Shown: positions 8,557-15,196 of the stretch, piece by piece
Numbering within the stretch: the first letter of the stretch is position 1
How the letters are laid out: every line of letters begins with the position of its first letter
IMG/VR virus record: IMGVR_UViG_3300025161_000009
Span: 1 to 53,777 of that record
Source of the DNA: a virus
DNA length: 53,777 nt
Reading direction: 5' to 3' (one strand)
Notes under the pieces: model-generated
Told to the model about the DNA's origin: nothing
The model's input: only the letters and a program-made list of their open reading frames with translations
Database searches by the model: none
Position numbers and translations under genes: made by a program

Positions 8557-8603
8557 TCTAACCTCCTACTTTGAGATTTACTGACTAGACCTAGTCATAT
8601 TGG

Positions 8604-8636
8604 TACCTTTGAGGGAGTAATATTCACTCAAAGGTA
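8604..8636 (-). terminator. hairpin between small genes (possible terminator)
   Basis: TACCTTTGAG (8604-8613) pairs with CTCAAAGGTA (8627-8636), with a 13-nt AT-rich loop. A second dyad, GACTAG/CTAGTC, lies beside it at 8583-8596. No clear U-tract follows on the minus strand, so it may be an operator or attenuator instead. Confidence 0.45.
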
Positions 8637-8645
8637 TGGATATAA

Positions 8646-8933
8646 CTACATCTCATTGGGGTAACGTCCCCCAGGCAGATTGTACCGGTCCTTAAATTCC
8701 TGGAAGACCTCTGGGAATGCCTTGCTCAACTTCTCTAGGTTGTCTGTGTCTGCTACTCTCATAGCTGCCATAATTAAAGTATAGAACTCGTTGCCTGACA
8801 ATCTACTGACATCCCTCACAATACTTCTGGACCCTAAGTATTCGAGTAGAAACCTAGGCATAGCTAATCTCCTTCTAGTAACCTCTTTAATCCAATCATC
8901 ATTACTCTCTGGTTCATTCTTTATTATAATCAC
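8646..8933 (-). CDS. small hypothetical protein (95 aa)
   Basis: Mostly helical and charged (NEPESNDDWIKEVTRRRLAMPRFLLEYLGS...). No domain recognised. It is tightly spaced after the preceding gene (3 bp), and a hairpin follows its stop codon. Confidence 0.6.
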   Translation of the reverse strand: MIIIKNEPESNDDWIKEVTRRRLAMPRFLLEYLGSRSIVRDVSRLSGNEFYTLIMAAMRVADTDNLEKLSKAFPEVFQEFKDRYNLPGGRYPNEM

Positions 8934-8935
8934 CT

Positions 8936-9247
8936 CTACTCCTTCCTATGGGGTTTTCCATCTATGATCCACTTATTATGCTTTGTGGGGTCATGTTTAA
9001 TGTCATGGAGGTCCCCTCTTTCCTGAAAGCGCTTTCCTTCTCTAACTGCCTTGGACATATTTCTTTGGAGCCTCCGAGAGTACAAATTAGAAAACTTGGG
9101 ACCCCATGGTAACCTATATCTGGGTACAAGGGCTCCATCTGCAATAGCGCACCCTAGGCACTCAAAAGTCTTCCAGGAAGTTCCATCCCAGAATACCCCA
9201 AAATCTCCTCCTGGGGGCTTGCTCCATTCCCCTGGTTTATGTGTCAT
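8936..9247 (-). CDS. small hypothetical protein (103 aa)
   Basis: The start is ATG at 9247 (MTHKPGEWSKPPGG), preceded by GAGGAGG, rather than an in-frame start at 9301. The product has a CLGC pair near residue 37 and a basic middle region (RRLQRNMSKAVREGKR), so nucleic-acid binding is possible. It overlaps the end of the upstream gene by 11 bp. Function not recognised. Confidence 0.55.
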   Translation of the reverse strand: MTHKPGEWSKPPGGDFGVFWDGTSWKTFECLGCAIADGALVPRYRLPWGPKFSNLYSRRLQRNMSKAVREGKRFQERGDLHDIKHDPTKHNKWIIDGKPHRKE

Positions 9248-9554
9248 GACAGACCTCCTCATCTGGTAACTTGATTGAGATGCCAATGTAGGACTTTCCA
9301 TAGTGCTTGGGGTAGTAGATCTTTACCTTGCACCCAGGCAGGTTCCTTTCAGTCCAACTAGCTAGTACATAGATGAGACAGACAGCAAAGTCCACCTTGT
9401 GGAGGGCAACTTCTATTCTTAGGCACCGGCGGGTCCGGTAGTGGCGTCCAGAGGAGTCTAGGTCCTTGTGGACGTCTTGGTAGATCAGGCAAGTACCTGA
9501 GGTAAAACCCAGACCCCTGGCATACTGGCGTACTGGTTTAAAAGTGTAGGTCAT
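9237..9554 (-). CDS. small hypothetical protein (105 aa)
   Basis: A compact beta-rich protein with a basic, Arg-rich N-terminal half. Its ATG overlaps the TGA of the SWIM-protein gene (ATGA), so translation is coupled. No motif recognised. Confidence 0.55.
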   Translation of the reverse strand: MTYTFKPVRQYARGLGFTSGTCLIYQDVHKDLDSSGRHYRTRRCLRIEVALHKVDFAVCLIYVLASWTERNLPGCKVKIYYPKHYGKSYIGISIKLPDEEVCHDT

Positions 9555-9919
9555 TCTGTCCCAGCCTTTCTTGAGGTGAGTAGCACCCCATCTCCAAGGT
9601 TTATAATGGGTCTGTGCTGGCGCTTTGCTTGCTCTTCATCTGTCCAAGCAGAAGTAGATCGCTGTTTCTGCTTCTCACGGTAGGCAACAACCGCCTGGAC
9701 ATGAGAACAGGCAGACCTTATGTCATGGTCAGGTCTGTACTGACCCCATGGGCAGGAGCAAGTAGCACCCTCGCCTGAAGACAGTACCACAACCCAGTAA
9801 ATACTCCCTGAGGTGCCTGAGATAACCTTGTAGACATTAGCCCCGTTCTCAGGTACTGGGCAAACTGCATGGGTTCTTCCTTTTTTATAAAGTTGTTTAG
9901 CTTGCTTGATAGTTTTCAT
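9551..9919 (-). CDS. SWIM zinc-finger protein (122 aa)
   Basis: Contains a SWIM-type zinc motif, CSCPWGQYRPDHDIRSACSH (CxC...CxH), at about residues 67-86, preceded by a typical two-strand segment (YWVVVLSSGEG). SWIM domains bind DNA or proteins and occur in phage accessory proteins. The C-terminus is basic and Gln/Arg-rich. A 340-bp hairpin-rich non-coding region lies upstream of its ATG, so its mRNA may carry a structured leader. Confidence 0.75.
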   Translation of the reverse strand: MKTIKQAKQLYKKGRTHAVCPVPENGANVYKVISGTSGSIYWVVVLSSGEGATCSCPWGQYRPDHDIRSACSHVQAVVAYREKQKQRSTSAWTDEEQAKRQHRPIINLGDGVLLTSRKAGTE

Positions 9920-10259
9920 AGGACGCTCCCCGGTAGTAATATCCTAAACTAAACAAGGTTAGAATCCTGGGGGGTTACGCTCCGGGTCTACCTTGTCACT
10001 CATGTACCCCCTGCCATTTGGCAGTTCAGTTCCCACTAGACAAGTGTCCCTGTACCCTGCGAGTGGTACACCCCAGGTTGATAATGTAGTAGTACCCCCG
10101 GGTGGGGAACCTCATTTCTGAGGTTCCCCCGCTTAGGAGGCGGGAGTCACTGGGTGACTCCTGGGTGCCGGGGAAGAATCGAACTTCCCGTTACTCACCC
10201 TGAGGGTTTTTCCAGAACAGCACCCAGCAGCCACCCAATGGGTGCCTGCCTTGATAAAA
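9920..10259 (-). ncRNA. hairpin-rich non-coding region (candidate structured RNA)
   Basis: 340 bp without a credible gene. Local structures include CTGCC/GGCAG (about 10008-10021), GTACC/GGTAC (about 10050-10068), an 11-bp stem GGGGAACCTCA/TGAGGTTCCCC with a 4-nt loop (10104-10129), CCCGC/GCGGG with loop TTAGGAG on the plus strand (10128-10144), GGAGTCAC/GTGACTCC (10143-10161) and a tRNA-like fold (10163-10225). It also holds one ATTATCAA site (10078). The density of stable stems suggests a folded transcript. Minus strand is inferred from the tRNA-like part and the surrounding genes. Confidence 0.55.
10163..10225 (-). tRNA. tRNA-like structure lacking a full cloverleaf
   Basis: Read on the minus strand, GGTGCTG pairs with CGGCACC as a 7-bp acceptor-like stem. 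It stacks on a canonical T-arm (GGGAAG, loop TTCGATT, CTTCCC). Only about 28 nt separate the acceptor 5' strand from the T-arm, which is too short for both a D-arm and an anticodon arm. A weak stem (CTGG...TCAG) may replace the anticodon arm. No CCA follows. This is a degenerate tRNA or a tRNA mimic rather than a standard tRNA. Confidence 0.35.
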
Positions 10260-10481
10260 TTATTCTATTGGGTGAACCTTGACAGATCCCAGAAAAGCAT
10301 CTCCTGTGCCATCCACAAACTGGTCTGCCTTCTGGCATGTTCTAAAAGACATCTGAGCCGCTGCACAGACAACCCGCAAGTCCTCAATAAATTCTGAGTA
10401 CTCAGGGGTCCCAAGTTTAGGACCCCACTTGTGGGCAAAGTCAATTACTGCTACTCCCATAGGATAGTACTTCTCCTTCAT
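10260..10481 (-). CDS. small hypothetical protein (73 aa)
   Basis: The ATG at 10481 (MKEKYYPMGVAVIDFAHKWG) is preceded by GAGGAG at good spacing; a GTG nine bases upstream overlaps the previous stop. A small helical protein without a recognised domain. It directly follows the paralogous gene at 10487 and precedes the hairpin-rich region. Confidence 0.6.
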   Translation of the reverse strand: MKEKYYPMGVAVIDFAHKWGPKLGTPEYSEFIEDLRVVCAAAQMSFRTCQKADQFVDGTGDAFLGSVKVHPIE

Positions 10482-10486
10482 TTCTA

Positions 10487-11161
10487 TCACTCCTCTTCAG
10501 TTAGGTTGGCAAGTTCTTCAAGTTTCTGTATCCATGGATCAAAGGCTGACTGGTCAAGTCCTCTTTCTCCTGCCTTACTCAATGCCTCGATAAGTTTCTT
10601 AGCAGAACTTGAGATCTCCCGGCGCCCGTAGTTCCTAGTAACCTTCCTGGTATGCGCCTCAGCCCGATCTTTTACCTCCTGGATCCTCTTTGCAACCTCC
10701 TTGTCTGCACCCAGCCGCTTGAGGATACCAGTAATGGTCATGACCCCGATTCTCCTCTCCCAGGATGACCCTTCATAGGGTTTCCGTTTGGTCCAGATAG
10801 CGTCTATTGCACTACCCAACTCTGGACCCAGGTGGATGTATCCATGCTTGAAGTCCCCTGCTTCTACAAGTGCATAGAGGGTTACTGGTTTCCTTGGGGG
10901 TTGCAGTTTCTTTAGGTCTTCTACTGCTTTCTTCTCCTCAGGGGTAAGCTCATCCTCCGAGTACCAGAAGTAGAGCTCACGACCGATAACAGCCTCGAGT
11001 GCATCCCACTTCTCTTCCCATGCCTTGCCTGCCTCAGGGTCAATGTAGACCTGGTCACTGCGGTCTACCAGACTCCACTTGTTGGTATTATAGGGGTTAT
11101 TCAGTACAAAGTTTACCATGTCTTCAATAGAATTAAATTCAACAGACTTGTTTCTAGCCAT
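10487..11161 (-). CDS. paralogue 2 of the Toprim-flanking gene pair (224 aa)
   Basis: Clearly homologous to the product at 12778-13419. Shared blocks are an N-terminal EFNSIEDMVNFVLNNP (compare EFNTTDDIINYLIENP), DPEAGKAWEEKWDALE (compare DPEAGNAWTEEYNAMQ), a LGPELGSAIDAIWTKR block and ILKRLGADKE (compare ILKRLGLDSG). The C-terminus is a charged helix. No family recognised. It is translated from an mRNA with a structured leader (11162-11263) matching the leader of its paralogue, and follows the Toprim gene. The genes probably act with that protein. Confidence 0.75.
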   Translation of the reverse strand: MARNKSVEFNSIEDMVNFVLNNPYNTNKWSLVDRSDQVYIDPEAGKAWEEKWDALEAVIGRELYFWYSEDELTPEEKKAVEDLKKLQPPRKPVTLYALVEAGDFKHGYIHLGPELGSAIDAIWTKRKPYEGSSWERRIGVMTITGILKRLGADKEVAKRIQEVKDRAEAHTRKVTRNYGRREISSSAKKLIEALSKAGERGLDQSAFDPWIQKLEELANLTEEE

Positions 11162-11263
11162 TTTACACCTCCTAAGTGTAATAAAAAGTAGGTTATACCG
11201 GCTTCACACCGGCACAGGGTGGATTTCTCCACCCTTCACAGGTCTGCCTGCCTGTTACAGGTC
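11162..11263 (-). promoter_or_regulatory. structured leader A (paired with leader B), RBS in hairpin loop
   Basis: The mRNA leader carries, in order: CCTGTAACAGG, CCTGTGAAG, a 7-bp variable stem (plus arms GGGTGGA 11217-11223 and TCCACCC 11228-11234), CCTGT, a CCGG...CCGG hairpin (11198-11212) with loop TGTGAAG, and a 6-bp hairpin (11163-11181) whose loop TTAGGAG is the Shine-Dalgarno. Leader B has the same order, with compensatory base changes in the variable stem and in the RBS hairpin. ACAGG can pair with either flanking CCTGT, so alternative folds are possible. Confidence 0.75.
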
Positions 11264-12754
11264 TTACCAGGTAATAGCCTCATTGGCCAGTTTGTCCAGA
11301 AGTTCTACTTGGGATTCTCTTACCCAGTCAACCATTCTCTGGGTCCTAAGTTCACTAGAGAATGGCCTCCAGACGGTTCCCCACCCTCTAGTTGCTGCTT
11401 CCTCTAGATGAGCTTTAAGATCATCAGGGGTAGGATCTTCTTCCTCGTCCTCCCAATCTGACTCGTGACCCTCAACCACATCTTCAAGTGCCTGCTCTAC
11501 CTTGCGCTCGAACTCTGCCTTGATAGCATTCAGTCGGTCAAACTCCCTTAGAAGTCCCTGGTAGTAGTGGTTCCTGTTGATAATCTCTGAGGTAACCATA
11601 TTTACTGCCTTCCTACTATCTGCAGTGCACTCCTCACGTAACTTGGATACAATATACTCAAATGGAACCACCCGCATAAGGGCATCAGCTATCAAGGTGT
11701 AGTAATCCCGGGTTCTAAGTGCTTCAACTTCAAACCCGTGAGGTGTGCTATCCTTGGACAAGCTCACTGGATCACCACATTCTGGACAATGGTGACCATC
11801 CCTGCCTTCAATTGAAAACTCAGTTCTACAGTTCTGGCAAGTTGACTTGTAGATCGCCTTCACCTCAGCCCAGTCTTGGTACCCTTTGTTACTAACCTTG
11901 ATGCTGTACCAGGCATCTTCCCAGGTGCGTCCAACATTCAGAACATCTTCTGGTTCAATCCCTATCCGTGCCTCGTAGATGTAATCTGAGTAGCGGGTGC
12001 ACTGCTCACCAAAGGTAGGACCGATGACTGCCTCACCATCATAGTCGTAGTCACTAATGTGAAGTACGACTAGAGGTGTGCCCGTAGTAAACGGGTTATT
12101 CCATTCTGACCAACCAAACGCCTCACGCAGGACTTTCTCAATCGCTGCCTTGCTGCTCTTGCCCTTACCTGAGTAAAGTGCTCTAGCACCAATTGCCTCT
12201 GCCGCTGCCTTGAAGTCCTCAAAGAGTGAGTCCTTTTCCACGCAGATCATCAGATTTAGCCCCTCGAATAGAGGTCTCCAGATCCTTTCAACCATCCGGG
12301 AAGCATCCTCGACCCATAAGTCCTTGTAAGTCACTTCCCCAGAGTCAACCAGTTCTGCATAAGTCTGGCTCAACCGGGATACCCAGTCATCATCCGTGAT
12401 CTCTTTGACACCTTGGGAGTTGACAATGTAGTCACCCAATTGCATCGCTAGGGGTTGAGCAACTTCTGACTTGAAGTAACTGTACCAATGACGGCGTAGT
12501 GCCTTGGGTCTTCCATCGCCCTCAGGGCCCCCTTGTTTATCGAATACTGCCATCTGGCAGATAACTGCCACTCTGCAAACTGCTACCCGGTTGAAGCCAG
12601 GTAGTGACTTGTACTTCTCAACAAAGTCAGAATCCTTGAGTGCCCTGGTAACTGGATTGTAGAGTCCTGTATGAAATCCATCCCATGCACCTGGTATCTC
12701 AGAGAGAAGTCTGCGTCCAAAGTTATCTAATTGGTTATACCAACTGGTAGTCAT
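11264..12754 (-). CDS. Spo11/TopoVI-A-like Toprim protein with zinc ribbon (496 aa)
   Basis: The N-terminal region has KALRRHWYSYFKSE (about residues 84-97), resembling the catalytic-tyrosine motif of topoisomerase VI A/Spo11 (Tyr91 or Tyr93). A Toprim domain follows: CVEKDSLFEDF (Glu173) and HISDYDYDG (Asp235, Asp237, Asp239). A zinc ribbon sits inside or just after it, C306xxC309 and C323xxC326, and the C-terminus is an acidic coiled segment. TopoVI-A/Spo11 proteins cleave both DNA strands through the tyrosine. No B subunit (GHKL ATPase) is visible in the window. It is flanked by two paralogous genes with matching RNA leaders. A DNA-cleaving or nicking role in replication or recombination is inferred. 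Confidence 0.7.
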   Translation of the reverse strand: MTTSWYNQLDNFGRRLLSEIPGAWDGFHTGLYNPVTRALKDSDFVEKYKSLPGFNRVAVCRVAVICQMAVFDKQGGPEGDGRPKALRRHWYSYFKSEVAQPLAMQLGDYIVNSQGVKEITDDDWVSRLSQTYAELVDSGEVTYKDLWVEDASRMVERIWRPLFEGLNLMICVEKDSLFEDFKAAAEAIGARALYSGKGKSSKAAIEKVLREAFGWSEWNNPFTTGTPLVVLHISDYDYDGEAVIGPTFGEQCTRYSDYIYEARIGIEPEDVLNVGRTWEDAWYSIKVSNKGYQDWAEVKAIYKSTCQNCRTEFSIEGRDGHHCPECGDPVSLSKDSTPHGFEVEALRTRDYYTLIADALMRVVPFEYIVSKLREECTADSRKAVNMVTSEIINRNHYYQGLLREFDRLNAIKAEFERKVEQALEDVVEGHESDWEDEEEDPTPDDLKAHLEEAATRGWGTVWRPFSSELRTQRMVDWVRESQVELLDKLANEAITW

Positions 12755-12777
12755 CTCTGCCTCCTAAGCAAGAAATT

Positions 12778-13419
12778 TTACTCGTCTTCTAGGTTTTCTG
12801 GATTGGTCAGTGAAAATTCCAGAGTTAGTCCTAAGTTCCTAGCCTTCTCGACCTCAAGGAGTAGCTCGGCATAAAGGTTCCGTATCCGGGCCCTTTGAGC
12901 ATTCCGCAAATCTTTCTTCTGAGTAGCCTCGATCTTCTCCTGGGACTCTTTCAATTTCTCAGACAGTCCAGAATCCAACCCCAGTCGCTTCAGGATACTT
13001 GGAAGGGTCATTGCCTGGGACCGCTTTGTCCAGAAACTGTCAATCAAGGCTCCTAACTCATCAGACAGGTTAATCACTATCGGCCGGTACATAGTAGCTT
13101 CTGAATGTTCTAAACGGTAATGAGTAACCTCGTGCTTTGCAGGCATCCTCTGGACCAGTTGAGACAACTGGTTGCGCTCCTCTTCAGTTAACTCAGTATC
13201 CCAAGACCACAGAAAGCGCTTACTACCGTCTGGTCCAGGAGGCAGGTTGTCTTGCATTGCGTTGTATTCTTCAGTCCAAGCATTGCCTGCCTCTGGGTCT
13301 TTCCATTCCATAGAGTGGTAGGTGAGTACCTTCCACTTCATCTCAGAACGGGAAGGGTTCTCAATCAGGTAGTTGATAATGTCATCAGTTGTATTGAATT
13401 CTTTCGGTTTAGTAATCAT
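12778..13419 (-). CDS. paralogue 1 of the Toprim-flanking gene pair (213 aa)
   Basis: The start is ATG at 13419 (MITKPKEFNTTDDIINYLIENP), directly after the AGGAGG held in the leader-B hairpin; an upstream in-frame start at 13500 lies inside that RNA structure. Homologous to the 10487-11161 product over most of its length, including the DPEAGNAW block, NLSDELGALIDSFWTKR and ILKRLGLDSG. It ends in a basic helix. Not assigned to a family. Its place before the Toprim gene, with the copy after it, points to gene duplication around that gene. Confidence 0.75.
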   Translation of the reverse strand: MITKPKEFNTTDDIINYLIENPSRSEMKWKVLTYHSMEWKDPEAGNAWTEEYNAMQDNLPPGPDGSKRFLWSWDTELTEEERNQLSQLVQRMPAKHEVTHYRLEHSEATMYRPIVINLSDELGALIDSFWTKRSQAMTLPSILKRLGLDSGLSEKLKESQEKIEATQKKDLRNAQRARIRNLYAELLLEVEKARNLGLTLEFSLTNPENLEDE

Positions 13420-13530
13420 CTCACACCTCCTAAGTGTGGAATAGAATTTGCCGGCTTCACACCGGAACAGGCAAGAGGAGTAATTTCCTCTTACCTTCAC
13501 AGGGTACTGCCTGTTACAGGTAATAAGAAA
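13420..13530 (-). promoter_or_regulatory. structured leader B, RBS in hairpin loop
   Basis: Same architecture as leader A. The RBS hairpin is CACAC/GTGTG with loop TTAGGAG (13422-13438). The CCGG hairpin at 13451-13465 has the identical loop. The variable stem AAGAGGA/TCCTCTT (13473-13479 and 13486-13492) replaces GGGTGGA/TCCACCC, keeping all seven pairs. CCTGTAACAGGCAG precedes it, and AACAGGCA can pair over 8 bp with TGCCTGTT, closing the variable stem. It most likely controls translation of the downstream paralogue. Confidence 0.75.
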
Positions 13531-13540
13531 TTGCCGTTTA

Positions 13541-13865
13541 GGATCCTATGATCCAAGGTGGGTGCTCGACTAGCAGGAGTTGCCCATTTACTACGCCCAG
13601 AACCGTTCTGGTCTGCCACTAGCGCTTGTAGCCAACCTTTCTGGCTACCTAGTGCACCTTTCAATTACTTTACTCCGTCTGCCCACCCAAACGTAAGTTC
13701 AGACCTTGCCTTTGAGGTAGGTCCTCCCTGCTACCAGCACCCTTGTGCTTTTTACCCCTCAGACCATATTCTGTGCCCATATCTGGTCTTCTAGACTGGT
13801 GCCTTGCCCCAGGTTGTACCCGTCAGGCTCGCTTACAGTAAGAGGGGGGTTTCAGGTGGTTTGTT
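13541..13865 (-). ncRNA. second hairpin-rich intergenic region (candidate structured RNA)
   Basis: No credible gene. Stems include GGATC/GATCC (13541-13554), CCAGAA/TTCTGG (13597-13611), a long helix of CACTAG/CTAGTG (13617-13622 and 13649-13654) stacked on GTAGCCA/TGGCTAC (13628-13634 and 13642-13648), AGCAC/GTGCT (about 13736-13749) and GACCA/TGGTC (about 13761-13787). With leader B it would make a 5' UTR of over 400 nt, or a separate small RNA. Strand inferred from the surrounding genes. Confidence 0.5.
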
Positions 13866-14015
13866 AAGGTTCAGAAAAACAGTAGGTTATATATATGATA
13901 TTTGAAATACCTATTTAGTATATTAAAGTCCGATTAATCTAAGATTAGAAAATTCTAATATTTTAATCTAATCACCCCTAAAAGCTTAGAGCAAGATTAG
14001 AAAATACTTGAAAGA
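13866..14015 (-). promoter_or_regulatory. AT-rich region with flanking inverted repeat (promoter or origin candidate)
   Basis: A 150-bp AT-rich stretch, far richer than its surroundings, with repeated TAATCT/AGATTAG words and AAGATTAGAAAAT twice (about 13939 and 13993). It is bordered by a 12-bp inverted repeat, AAGGTTCAGAAA (13866-13877) and TTTCTGAACCTT (14029-14040, inside the next gene). It lies upstream of the long leader of the Toprim cluster. It could hold that operon's promoter or an unwinding element; the sequence does not decide. Confidence 0.4.
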
Positions 14016-14360
14016 TTAAAAACCCTCCTTTCTGAACCTTTTTTCCAGTGATTCCAAGGTAGTCCACCAAGTAAGACTTGTATCTAGTGACTGTATCTTT
14101 ACTTTAGTTCCTGATACAGCTAGAATGGTATACCTCTTGCCCGACTTGGAGTTCACCCAAGTAGACCCTACCATAGACATCCTGACATTAACCAATGGCT
14201 CAAACCTGTATATACAAGGACCATTAGACGGGGACAATCTCAACCAGTCAGAAGGTTGATAATCCTTCCTTGAGTACCTTACCAGAACCATAGTTCCATC
14301 AGGGGACACCCCAGAGATTACTGCCGGTCCTACTGGAGTAACTATAGATTTGCCAATCAA
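14016..14360 (-). CDS. small beta-barrel protein (KOW/SH3-like, 114 aa)
   Basis: Starts at a TTG (14360) preceded by AGGAG. Two similar beta-rich halves (KSIVTPVGPAVISGVSPDGTMVLVRY and GSTWVNSKSGKRYTILAVSGTKVKI) suggest tandem SH3/KOW-like barrels. The function is unknown. It is the first gene after the late-operon terminator and probably uses the promoter region at about 14445-14485. Confidence 0.55.
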   Translation of the reverse strand: MIGKSIVTPVGPAVISGVSPDGTMVLVRYSRKDYQPSDWLRLSPSNGPCIYRFEPLVNVRMSMVGSTWVNSKSGKRYTILAVSGTKVKIQSLDTSLTWWTTLESLEKRFRKEGF

Positions 14361-14373
14361 TGTCTACTCCTTT

Positions 14374-14443
14374 CTAAAGGGAAGGTCCTTTCATTTAATA
14401 ACACTTTATCCATATCCTAAAGGGAAGGCCCTTTCATCTAATA
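14374..14443 (-). repeat. two 27-bp direct repeats in a leader (operator-like)
   Basis: CTAAAGGGAAGGYCCTTTCAT is followed by a TTTAATAA or CTAATAAT tail at 14374-14400 and again at 14417-14443, differing at only a few bases. Each copy contains an AAAGG/CCTTT dyad. They lie between a TATAAT-like -10 and the TTG start of the next gene, a position suited to repressor binding or RNA control. Confidence 0.6.
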
Positions 14444-14452
14444 ATATAAAAT

Positions 14453-14485
14453 ATTATAACCTAGTAACCTTCTAGATACTTAAGA
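14453..14485 (-). promoter_or_regulatory. possible promoter (-10 TATAAT) for the leftward accessory operon
   Basis: On the minus strand a perfect TATAAT (14453-14458) is preceded at 19 bp by TTAAGT, a poor -35. It lies just downstream of the strong terminator that ends the tail operon, and upstream of the direct repeats and the 114-residue gene. The context is good; the -35 is weak. Confidence 0.4.
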
Positions 14486-14504
14486 GAGCAATTAGAATTT
14501 TATG

Positions 14505-14543
14505 AAAAAAGACCTCCCCTGAAGAAAAGTTCTAGGGGAGGTC
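14505..14543 (-). terminator. strong intrinsic terminator ending the late operon
   Basis: A 10-bp GC-rich stem, GACCTCCCCT (14511-14520) and AGGGGAGGTC (14534-14543), followed on the minus strand by six U residues (14505-14510). It lies 18 bp past the stop of the last tail/lysis-side gene. Confidence 0.9.
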
Positions 14544-14560
14544 AAACCTGGAGGGAGTAT

Positions 14561-14875
14561 TCACTTTGGACTCCTAGGAGGGGGTTTCCAACACGGAACG
14601 GCATCCAGACTTTTCAATTGGGTAGTTAGACTATCTATACCCTCATATAGTACATCCACAAGGTCCCTACAGTCCTTGAAGTCATTGAGGACGTCTCTCA
14701 ACTGGTCAACTGTAGTATCAGCAAGTAGGGCATACTTAGAAATGGTATCCAGATCTGCTTGTCTTATCTCCCTAGGGGTCATCCTAGCAGACTTATAGAC
14801 AAGTAAGAAGGTAAGAACCACAGAAAGTAGGGTTCCCAGTATTCCTCCCCAGTCCTTGATAATCTCAACGGTCAT
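14561..14875 (-). CDS. small membrane protein with coiled C-terminus (104 aa), holin-like
   Basis: The preferred start is MTVEIIKDWGG at 14875; an extended start at 14899 overlaps the previous gene further. One N-terminal membrane helix (LGTLLSVVLTFLLVYKSARM) is followed by a helical soluble tail. It forms a pair with the upstream three-helix membrane protein at the end of the tail operon. Such pairs are sometimes holin/antiholin or spanin-like, but another holin candidate sits next to the endolysin, so the role stays open. Confidence 0.6.
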   Translation of the reverse strand: MTVEIIKDWGGILGTLLSVVLTFLLVYKSARMTPREIRQADLDTISKYALLADTTVDQLRDVLNDFKDCRDLVDVLYEGIDSLTTQLKSLDAVPCWKPPPRSPK

Positions 14876-15179
14876 CCAAGGTAGTCCTTTTGACTGCAAT
14901 AATGGTAGAAGCGAAGATAAGGGCCAGGGTTATGGAGATAGCAGGTAGTACAAAGGTTGAGGAGAACTCCTTAGTAAATACAGTAACTGGAGGTTTCACT
15001 ATTACTAAGAAGTATAGCACCGCCCAGTAAAGCCCGATTATACTGTAAGCTAACCGTATCCATTTATACCCATTTAGACCCCCTTGTCTCATTAGGATAT
15101 ATAATCTTAACTGGTGGAAGAAAATCCCCAACCCTAGAACTACATTGATAATTCTTTGGAAGTCATCCAGAAGTTCCAT
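14865..15179 (-). CDS. small membrane protein with three helices (104 aa)
   Basis: Three hydrophobic segments at about residues 10-30, 44-62 and 76-96, with basic residues between them. No motif. It overlaps the next membrane-protein gene. A holin-like or superinfection-related role is possible; no family is recognised. Confidence 0.6.
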   Translation of the reverse strand: MELLDDFQRIINVVLGLGIFFHQLRLYILMRQGGLNGYKWIRLAYSIIGLYWAVLYFLVIVKPPVTVFTKEFSSTFVLPAISITLALIFASTIIAVKRTTLDDR

Positions 15180-15196
15180 TAACTTATCCTTTCTTT

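Noticed and set aside
13558-13794. 78-codon plus-strand frame in the structured intergenic region
   Set aside because: No ribosome site, opposite strand to every other gene, and coincides with strong RNA hairpins; not a credible gene.
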